A stretch of 5,586 nt of DNA from assembly GCA_012516225.1 (NCBI GenBank), contig JAAYWX010000408.1:1-5586 (forward strand). The letters run 5' to 3'. This document shows positions 1-5,120 of this stretch, one piece after another. Source of the DNA: Clostridiales bacterium. Lineage in GTDB: Bacteria; Bacillota; Clostridia; Oscillospirales; Oscillospiraceae. Both the position numbers and the translations under genes were made by a program. Numbering within the stretch: the stretch's first letter is position 1; every line of letters begins with the position of its first letter. The notes under the pieces were generated by a model. It ran no database searches. It was given only the letters and a program-made list of their open reading frames with translations, and was not told the DNA's origin.

Positions 1-1069
1 CATTTATATAAGCGTCACAGTTTCCCACCGAAATTCCGCCGCGCTTTTCGAGAACTGCAAGCAGCAAAGCTGCTCTGTTGTAGTCTATTCCGTTGGAATT
101 GCGTCTGGCACCGTTAAAACCGCTTGGTGCAATAAGAGCCTGTATCTCCGCAAGTATAGGACGCGTCCCCTCCATTACGCAGGCAACACAGGTTCCGGGG
201 CTGTTTTCCGGTCTGCCGGAAAGAAGCATTTCCGATGGATTTTTCACTTCTTTAAGCCCGCTGTCCTCCATTTCAAACACACCGATTTCGTTAGTGGAGC
301 CAAATCGGTGTTTTGCCGCTCGTAAAACTCGGTAAGAAAGACTTCTCTCTCCCTCAAAGTATAAAACGCAATCGACCATATGCTCAAGCACTTTCGGACC
401 TGCTATAGCCCCTTCTTTATTTATATGCCCCACTACAAAGGCGGTTATATTTTCGCTTTTTGCAAGCTGCATGATTGCAAGAGTACAATCTTTAACTTGA
501 GTGACGCTTCCAGGGCCAGCAGGAAGCTCCGGATTGAACATTGTCTGTATCGAGTCGACGATAATCACATTAGGACTAAGGGTTCCGACTGCCTCAGTTA
601 TTGCCGAAAGGTCGGTTTCGGCGAGAACATACAGCTTATCCGCAGAAACGCCGAGGCGCTCTGCCCGCATTCTGATTTGGTTTTTGCTTTCCTCTCCGGT
701 TACATACAGTATCTTTTCGTGTTTTCCTACAAAACCGCAAAATTGCAGGAGAAGAGTGGACTTCCCTATGCCCGGCGCCCCTCCGATAAGAACAAGAGAG
801 CCAAGGACCGCACCTCCGCCGAGTACTCGGTCGAACTCGCCGAAACCTGTTGAAAAGCGAATCTCATCTTCAGAACCAAGCTCCGTTAAAAGTTCAGGTA
901 TGCTATTCCGTGTTTTGACACTGCTGCTTTTTGCCATGCTGCTTTTTCCGGCAGGTTCCGCCGGAGCTTCAGCAAAAGTATTCCAAGCACCGCAAGACGG
1001 ACACCTTCCCATCCATTTTGGAGTTTCAAAGCCGCAGTCTGAACAGAAAAACACGGTTTTTGATTTCAT
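1..1069 (-). CDS. radA: DNA repair/recombination protein RadA (Sms), C-terminus cut by window edge
   Basis: RadA is a RecA-like, DnaB-type ATPase that promotes branch migration and strand extension during homologous recombination in the cytoplasm. The frame is open for 356 residues to the edge. Visible features in order: a zinc finger with C9-x2-C12 and C23-x2-C26 (the latter as GRCPSC); a Walker A motif GGAPGIGKST (residues 96-105, K103); a Walker B stretch VIIVDS (D172); a KNRFG-type motif reading KHRFG (253-257); and the start of the Lon-like domain, ending around EKRGGISVGNCDAYIN. The family is usually about 450-460 residues, so roughly the last 100 are missing because of the window edge, not a mutation. 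The ATG at 1069 is chosen because the zinc finger begins at residue 9 and GAGGTG (1075-1080) lies 5 nt upstream. The start overlaps the amidase stop as ATGA, implying translational coupling. Identification is secure. Confidence 0.97.
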   Translation of the reverse strand, partial: MKSKTVFFCSDCGFETPKWMGRCPSCGAWNTFAEAPAEPAGKSSMAKSSSVKTRNSIPELLTELGSEDEIRFSTGFGEFDRVLGGGAVLGSLVLIGGAPGIGKSTLLLQFCGFVGKHEKILYVTGEESKNQIRMRAERLGVSADKLYVLAETDLSAITEAVGTLSPNVIIVDSIQTMFNPELPAGPGSVTQVKDCTLAIMQLAKSENITAFVVGHINKEGAIAGPKVLEHMVDCVLYFEGERSLSYRVLRAAKHRFGSTNEIGVFEMEDSGLKEVKNPSEMLLSGRPENSPGTCVACVMEGTRPILAEIQALIAPSGFNGARRNSNGIDYNRAALLLAVLEKRGGISVGNCDAYIN

Positions 1070-1800
1070 TTTTGCACCTCATTTTTTTCGTCAAGGTATT
1101 GCTGATAAGCGCTTGTAAGGGCAAGTGCAATCCTCAGCCTGTATTTGTCGGTTTCAAGAAGACGGGCTTCTTCGGCGTTGGAAATAAATCCGCACTCAAC
1201 CAAAACTGCCGGACAGCTTACATTTTTTAAAAGATAAATATTCTGCGCAATAGGAGCCGCAACGCGCCTGTTCCCCGGAAATAGCGCCGTATTCATTGTC
1301 CCCTGTACAAATTGGGCGAGGCTGTCGCTTCCCGGAGTCTTTGCATAAAAAGACTGAGGCCCTCTGGCGGATTTATGCGGAAAAAAATTTTGATGTATAC
1401 TTATTAGGACAGCATTTGGCGTATTGTTGATTATTTCCGCCCGCCTTTTTTGGTCAAAAACTTTTTTGCTGGCAATGGTTTTGGCAGAATCGGGATATTT
1501 AATTTCCTCACTGTCTCGCGTCATTGTATACGGCAGTCCCGCAAGTTCCGCAATAGCAGAAAGTTTTTGTGCAATATCAAGATTTATAACGCTTTCATGC
1601 ACTCCTGTCAGCGAAACGGCTCCGCCATCCTCTCCTCCGTGACCTGCGTCAATTTCAAGGACGGGCAGGTCAACGTTTCCCAGAGTAAAAACAGACGGAT
1701 ATTCATTTTTTTTAGTAATAAGCAAAGCAGTAGCCGCAACAACAGCGGCAAACATAAGAAAAACAAACAGAACCCTGCTTAGGCTGAACGATTTAATCAC
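1066..1800 (-). CDS. Membrane-anchored N-acetylmuramoyl-L-alanine amidase, CwlD-like (Amidase_3)
   Basis: This is a zinc-dependent amidase that would cleave the bond between muramic acid and the peptide stem of peptidoglycan. Numbered from the GTG at 1800 (244 residues), one hydrophobic segment (about 8-28) acts as an uncleaved anchor or signal, placing the catalytic domain outside the membrane. Family zinc ligands are visible: H54 in DAGHGGEDGGA, E69 in GVHES and H136 in ISIHQN. The catalytic glutamate is E202 in LVECGFISN. Length and layout match Bacillus CwlD (about 237 residues), which acts in forming muramic delta-lactam in spore cortex. That role is inferred, because clostridia also carry vegetative paralogues. 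The frame is open to a GTG at 1809, but AGAGGTG (1807-1813) would overlap that codon. The GTG at 1800 has proper 6-nt spacing and is preferred. It is the first gene of a two-gene unit with radA. Confidence 0.9.
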   Translation of the reverse strand: MIKSFSLSRVLFVFLMFAAVVAATALLITKKNEYPSVFTLGNVDLPVLEIDAGHGGEDGGAVSLTGVHESVINLDIAQKLSAIAELAGLPYTMTRDSEEIKYPDSAKTIASKKVFDQKRRAEIINNTPNAVLISIHQNFFPHKSARGPQSFYAKTPGSDSLAQFVQGTMNTALFPGNRRVAAPIAQNIYLLKNVSCPAVLVECGFISNAEEARLLETDKYRLRIALALTSAYQQYLDEKNEVQK

Positions 1801-1806
1801 AGCTAT

Positions 1807-1813
1807 CACCTCT
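1807..1813 (-). promoter_or_regulatory. Ribosome binding site that decides the amidase start
   Basis: The minus strand reads AGAGGTG here, a strong anti-16S match. It ends 6 nt before the GTG at 1800-1798 and overlaps the alternative GTG at 1809-1807, so the downstream codon is the likely start. Confidence 0.75.
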
Positions 1814-1930
1814 TTGAAATACTATGGCTTTGCTGTGAAACGTATGCAAAAAAGCATCCACAGGAGTAAAATACGCAACTAAACAAAGTCTGCGGGTTTA
1901 TGCAAATCTATTTTCAAAAACACACCATAG

Positions 1931-1959
1931 ATTATAAATTTAATAAAAGCGCAAGTCAA
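1931..1959 (-). promoter_or_regulatory. Sigma-A-type promoter of the amidase-radA unit
   Basis: On the minus strand the -35 box is TTGACT (1954-1959, 5 of 6 consensus) and the -10 box is TATAAT (1931-1936, 6 of 6), with a 17-bp spacer. Transcription would begin near 1924, leaving a leader of about 125 nt before the GTG at 1800. I recognise no riboswitch class in that leader. A 7-bp inverted repeat (AATCTAT/ATAGATT, 1905-1911 and 1927-1933) overlaps the -10 box and the expected start point. A 12-bp palindrome (1964-1975) lies 4 bp upstream of the -35 box. Both could be operators, but this is not shown. Confidence 0.8.
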
Positions 1960-1969
1960 CAGCCGCTTT

Positions 1970-2024
1970 AAAGCGAAAATGCCCGTGGTGTGCGCAGAGC
2001 ACTTCCAATGGGCATTTCGGCTTT
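1970..2024 (-). terminator. Composite hairpin after purB, possible bidirectional terminator
   Basis: Arms 1970-1984 and 2010-2024 form a 15-bp inverted repeat with two mismatched positions. The core GGGCATTT/AAATGCCC is perfect. The 25-nt interior can form a second stem (GTGC 1990-1993 with GCAC 1999-2002, plus TGG/CCA outside it). The hairpin begins directly after the purB stop, where a terminator is expected. The better T-run (five T, 2022-2026) is on the plus-strand side. In the purB direction the tail is only TTTTCGCTTT inside the 3' arm, so termination of purB transcripts may be leaky and some readthrough into the amidase unit is possible. Confidence 0.6.
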
Positions 2025-3464
2025 TTATACTTTTAAATCGGATTCAGTATATTTTATAAGATGTGCGTACTTTTTAAGAACTGGCCTTACATCGTTATCC
2101 AAAAATTCTGATACCTGTTGAGGTGCCCTGCCGACATAAGCGGCTGGGTTAAGATTTTTGCAGATTTCATCTTCCGTCAGCCCGAAAAGTGGATCGGCGG
2201 CGATACGTTTAACAAGGTCGTTCGGCAGCCCTTGTTCTTTTACCACGGCTCCAGCCGCAACGGAATGAACCCTTATCCGTTCGTGCAGTTCCTGACGGTT
2301 TCCGCCTTTTTTGACTGCGTCCATCATGATGTTTTCAGTTGCCATGAAAGGCAGTTCATCATTGATATGCTTTTCTATGACTTTTGGATAAACTCGTATT
2401 CCGGACGCAACGTTTTCATAAATGCACAGAATTGAATCTACCGCAAGAAAAGCCTCTGGAATGGAAATGCGCTTATTTGCCGAATCGTCCAGCGTTCTTT
2501 CAAACCATTGATTGTAAGCTGTCATTGCAGGATTTTGAGCGTCCGCGATAACATATCGTGCAAGAGAGCAAATGCGTTCACAACGCATTGGATTACGCTT
2601 ATATGGCATAGCAGATGAGCCTATTTGACCGGACTCGAAAGGCTCCTCAAGCTCCTTCAAGTGGGAGAGAAGACGCATATCCGTAGCAAATTTCCCGGCG
2701 CTCTGCGCAATTCCGGAAAGAGTTGCCAGAACACCTGCGTCTGTTTTCCTCGAATAAGTCTGCCCCGAAACTGGGACGCAGGCCGAAAACCCCATTTCCT
2801 CGGCAATGAGTTTTTCCAGTTCACGGCATTTGTCATGGTCGCCGTCAAAAAGCTCAAGGAAACTGGCCTGGGTACCTGTTGTTCCTTTTGAACCAAGCAA
2901 CTTTAAGGTTGAAATGCGGTATTCAACCTCTTCAAGATCCATCATAAGGTCATTTATCCAGAGTGCTGCCCTTTTCCCGACGGTTGTAAGCTGTGCAGGC
3001 TGGAAATGGGTAAATCCAAGTGTGGGCAGTTCCTTATATCTATCCGCGAAATCAGCAAGGCGTGAAATGACGTTGACTATCTCCGCACGGATAAGCTCAA
3101 GCCCTTCACGCATCAAGATTATGTCGGTGTTATCACCTACATAGCAGCTTGTTGCGCCAAGATGAATTATCGGCATAGCTTTGGGGCACTGTTTCCCGAA
3201 AGCGTGTACATGCGCCATTACATCATGACGGAGCTTTTTCTCCATTTCCGCCGCATATTCATAATCGATTTCCTCGGCATGCGCTTCCATTTCGTCGATC
3301 TGCTCCTGAGATATCGGCAGACCAAGCTTCATTTCGGCTCTGGCAAGGGCTATCCAAAGTTTGTGCCACGTTATAAATTTTTTATCCGGCGAAAAAATAT
3401 ACTGCATTTCGTCGCTTGCGTATCTTGAACAGAGGGGGCTTTCATAAGTGTTTTTCATAGGCAT
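2025..3464 (-). CDS. purB: Adenylosuccinate lyase
   Basis: PurB is a cytoplasmic homotetramer of the fumarase/aspartase superfamily. It acts twice in purine synthesis, splitting SAICAR to AICAR and adenylosuccinate to AMP, releasing fumarate each time. The 479 residues are full length. Visible motifs: RHDVMAHVH (79-87), TSCYVGDN (105-112), THFQPAQ with the proposed catalytic H153 (152-158), and the superfamily signature GSSAMPYKRNP (282-292) carrying the catalytic serine loop. Length and the PYKRNPMRCERICSLAR wording resemble the longer form that includes animal ADSL (about 480 residues) more than the roughly 430-residue Bacillus form. The ATG at 3464 has AAAGGA 5 nt upstream. An internal ATG two codons later is the only alternative. 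It lies 24 bp after the aminotransferase gene, without terminator or promoter between them, so the two are very likely co-transcribed. Confidence 0.96.
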   Translation of the reverse strand: MPMKNTYESPLCSRYASDEMQYIFSPDKKFITWHKLWIALARAEMKLGLPISQEQIDEMEAHAEEIDYEYAAEMEKKLRHDVMAHVHAFGKQCPKAMPIIHLGATSCYVGDNTDIILMREGLELIRAEIVNVISRLADFADRYKELPTLGFTHFQPAQLTTVGKRAALWINDLMMDLEEVEYRISTLKLLGSKGTTGTQASFLELFDGDHDKCRELEKLIAEEMGFSACVPVSGQTYSRKTDAGVLATLSGIAQSAGKFATDMRLLSHLKELEEPFESGQIGSSAMPYKRNPMRCERICSLARYVIADAQNPAMTAYNQWFERTLDDSANKRISIPEAFLAVDSILCIYENVASGIRVYPKVIEKHINDELPFMATENIMMDAVKKGGNRQELHERIRVHSVAAGAVVKEQGLPNDLVKRIAADPLFGLTEDEICKNLNPAAYVGRAPQQVSEFLDNDVRPVLKKYAHLIKYTESDLKV

Positions 3465-3488
3465 AACAATCCTTTCCGGATGATTATA

Positions 3489-4679
3489 TTACGCCTGCAG
3501 GAACTTTTCAAGCCTATTAAGTCCTTCTCTTATGTTTTCCATGGAAGCGGCATATGTCCAGCGTACAAATCCGGGAGCACCAAACCCGGAACACGGAACA
3601 ACAGCAACATGGCCTGCCTCCAAAAATGCTACAGCGAAATCATCGTCGTTTTCTATAAGCCTTCCGCCGAGGGTTTTCCCTATAAGCTGCTTAATATTCA
3701 TCATCACATAGAAAGCGCCGTCGGGAACAATGCAACTTACCCCTGGTATTTCATTTATGCGCTTTACAATATAGTTTCTGCGTACTTCGAATACTTTGCG
3801 CATAGCTTCAACACCATCCTGCGGACCAGAAAGCGCCTCAATGGCGGCAAATTGATTCATAGTTCCGGGAGCTCCCGTAGAATGGCTGAGATAGTTCGCC
3901 ATTATTTTTGATATCTGCTGATTTGCAGCGGCGTATCCTATTCTCCATCCTGTCATTGCATATGACTTGGAAACACCGTTTATAATAATCGTACGTTCGA
4001 AAGCATCATCGGAAAGTGACGCAAAACTGACAAACTCCCTGTCGTCATAAACAAGGCTGTAATAGATTTCGTCTGAAATAACATACAGATCATACTTTCT
4101 GCACACTTCCGCAATATCCTCAAGCTCAGAGCGGGAATAAAGCATACCAGTCGGATTGGAAGGGTTATTTAAAATAATAGCTTTTGTCTTAGAACCGATT
4201 GCTTTTTCAAGCTGTTCCGGAGTGATTTTGAAATGCTGCTCCTCCCCCGCTTCAATTATAAGCGGATTTCCTCCGGCCATACGAATCATTTCATAATAGC
4301 TCACCCAGTAAGGCGCCGGAAGAATGACTTCATCCCCATGGTTCAAAATTGCCATCAGTGCTATAAACACGCTATGTTTTGCACCACTCGCCACGGTTAT
4401 CTGACTGAAATCATAGTCGGTATTCAAGTCTATCTTTAGCCTTGTGGCAATTGCTTTTCTGAGGTCAACGAGTCCCGCCGCCGGCGTGTATTTAGTTTTG
4501 CCGTCATTTATCGCCTTAATGGCGGCAGCCTTTATATTGTCGGGAGTATCGAAATCAGGTTCGCCAGTTCCGAAACCTATGACATCAAGCCCTTCAGCCT
4601 GCATCTGCTTTGCAAGGGAATCGACCGCCAAAGTTGTTGAGGCTCTGACTTCTCCGGCAATTCTCGACAATTCTTTCAT
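3489..4679 (-). CDS. aspB: Pyridoxal-phosphate aminotransferase, probable aspartate aminotransferase (class I, subgroup Ib)
   Basis: This fold-type I enzyme probably interconverts aspartate plus 2-oxoglutarate with oxaloacetate plus glutamate in the cytoplasm. Numbered from the ATG at 4679 (396 residues, typical for the subgroup), the visible landmarks are: GTGEPDFDTP near the N-terminus; YTPAAGLVDLR; YW (W125) stacking on the cofactor; NNPSNPTG with N175; D203 and Y206 in SDEIYY; the PLP-binding lysine K238 in SKSYAMTGWRIGY; and R373 in FVRWTYA, which binds the substrate carboxylate. The frame stays open to a GTG at 4688, but the GGAAGGTG ribosome site overlaps it, while the ATG at 4679 is 6 nt from AGGTG. 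The pairing with purB fits aspartate supply for PurC and PurA, whose products PurB cleaves. Substrate preference (aspartate versus alanine or aromatic amino acids) cannot be settled from motifs alone. Confidence 0.92.
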   Translation of the reverse strand: MKELSRIAGEVRASTTLAVDSLAKQMQAEGLDVIGFGTGEPDFDTPDNIKAAAIKAINDGKTKYTPAAGLVDLRKAIATRLKIDLNTDYDFSQITVASGAKHSVFIALMAILNHGDEVILPAPYWVSYYEMIRMAGGNPLIIEAGEEQHFKITPEQLEKAIGSKTKAIILNNPSNPTGMLYSRSELEDIAEVCRKYDLYVISDEIYYSLVYDDREFVSFASLSDDAFERTIIINGVSKSYAMTGWRIGYAAANQQISKIMANYLSHSTGAPGTMNQFAAIEALSGPQDGVEAMRKVFEVRRNYIVKRINEIPGVSCIVPDGAFYVMMNIKQLIGKTLGGRLIENDDDFAVAFLEAGHVAVVPCSGFGAPGFVRWTYAASMENIREGLNRLEKFLQA

Positions 4680-4684
4680 GCTAC

Positions 4685-4692
4685 GCACCTTC
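4685..4692 (-). promoter_or_regulatory. Ribosome binding site that decides the aminotransferase start
   Basis: The minus strand reads GGAAGGTG. The match ends 5-6 nt before the ATG at 4679-4677 and runs into the competing in-frame GTG at 4688-4686, which leaves no room for initiation there. Confidence 0.75.
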
Positions 4693-4715
4693 CAATACTA
4701 ACTCAAATTGAAATT

Positions 4716-4744
4716 ATTATAAGCCCAATTTTTCATCTTTGCAA
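4716..4744 (-). promoter_or_regulatory. Sigma-A-type promoter of the aspB-purB unit
   Basis: On the minus strand the -35 box is TTGCAA (4739-4744, 4 of 6 consensus) and the -10 box is TATAAT (4716-4721, perfect), spaced 17 bp. The expected start is near 4709, giving a short leader of about 30 nt. TTTGCAA occurs twice on the plus strand, 21 bp apart (4738-4744 and 4759-4765). The nearer copy overlaps the -35 box and the farther lies in the 12-bp palindrome at 4757-4768, so a regulator site here is plausible but unproven. The rest of the 4700-4864 spacer is AT-rich and shows no gene. Confidence 0.75.
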
Positions 4745-4756
4745 TATATTTAAGGA

Positions 4757-4768
4757 AATTTGCAAATT
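4757..4768. repeat. Perfect 12-bp palindrome AATTTGCAAATT upstream of the aspB promoter
   Basis: The sequence is its own reverse complement over 12 bp and sits 12 bp upstream of the -35 box, on the same helix face as a second TTTGCAA two turns away. It may be a dimeric regulator site. It is AT-rich, so chance is possible, and no known operator is claimed. Confidence 0.4.
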
Positions 4769-4864
4769 GTGCATATAATTTTGAAATGCGATTACCATAA
4801 ATAATGCAGAATGACATCAAACAGCACTTAATCATTATAATCAGCCGCTCTCAAAAAAGTTAAT

Positions 4865-4896
4865 AAAGCCGGAATGCTATCGAACATTCCGGCTTT
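4865..4896 (-). terminator. Rho-independent terminator of the feo unit
   Basis: Perfect 12-bp arms AAAGCCGGAATG (4865-4876) and CATTCCGGCTTT (4885-4896) enclose an 8-nt loop. The hairpin starts 4 bp after the stop of the Feo accessory gene. In the direction of transcription the stem ends in CTTT and is followed by ATTAAC and six T, an interrupted T-tract. It separates the iron-transport genes from the aspB promoter. The A-rich/T-rich arms could also stop transcripts from the other side, but no plus-strand gene is seen. Confidence 0.85.
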
Positions 4897-4900
4897 AGGC

Positions 4901-5116
4901 TTATTTTTTATGTTTTTGGTTTAAATTGGGCGTGTTTTTATCATTTTCCCTTCTGATGCTGCACATATTGTACCCCGCACAGCCGGAACATCCTCCGCAT
5001 GAACAAGAGGACGATTTTCTGTCACGGATTATTTTTATAACAGCAAGAAGCACAACGGCAAAAACAACCGCGCCGACTATTATAGAGCCTAAATTTTCAG
5101 ATATAAATTCAAACAT
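4901..5116 (-). CDS. FeoB-associated Cys-rich membrane protein
   Basis: This small protein of 71 residues has one predicted membrane helix (about 11-30), then a short basic turn (RDRK), and a cysteine cluster C38, C40, C43, C46 and C52 arranged as CxCxxCxxCx5C. A polar, Lys-rich tail follows. This is the pattern of the FeoB-associated Cys-rich family found beside feoB in Firmicutes. Its role is not established; the cysteines could bind iron or another metal, or react with redox signals. By the positive-inside rule the basic residues next to the helix place the Cys tail in the cytoplasm, near the FeoB gate and G domain (inference). The ATG at 5116 lies 4 nt after the feoB stop, and its ribosome site AGGTGA contains that stop codon, so translation is likely coupled. 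A terminator follows. Confidence 0.9.
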   Translation of the reverse strand: MFEFISENLGSIIVGAVVFAVVLLAVIKIIRDRKSSSCSCGGCSGCAGYNMCSIRRENDKNTPNLNQKHKK

Positions 5117-5120
5117 AATT

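Noticed and set aside
1..1069. radA as a truncated pseudogene
   Set aside because: The frame has no stop and is cut only by the window boundary; all motifs up to that point are intact apart from one substitution.
501..1118. A 205-codon open frame on the plus strand opposite radA
   Set aside because: It is antisense to a clear, conserved gene, has no ribosome binding site, and its product is low-complexity Ser/Pro-rich as expected for a shadow frame.
1843..1857. ATGC/GCAT mini-hairpin around an A/T run in the amidase leader
   Set aside because: The stem is only 4 bp with a 6-nt loop, too weak to call a terminator or attenuator.
4738..4803. A 21-codon minus-strand frame (ATG at 4803) upstream of aspB, considered as a leader peptide
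   Set aside because: No ribosome binding site precedes it, there is no run of regulatory codons, and it covers the -35 box of the main promoter, so it would not be in the main transcript.
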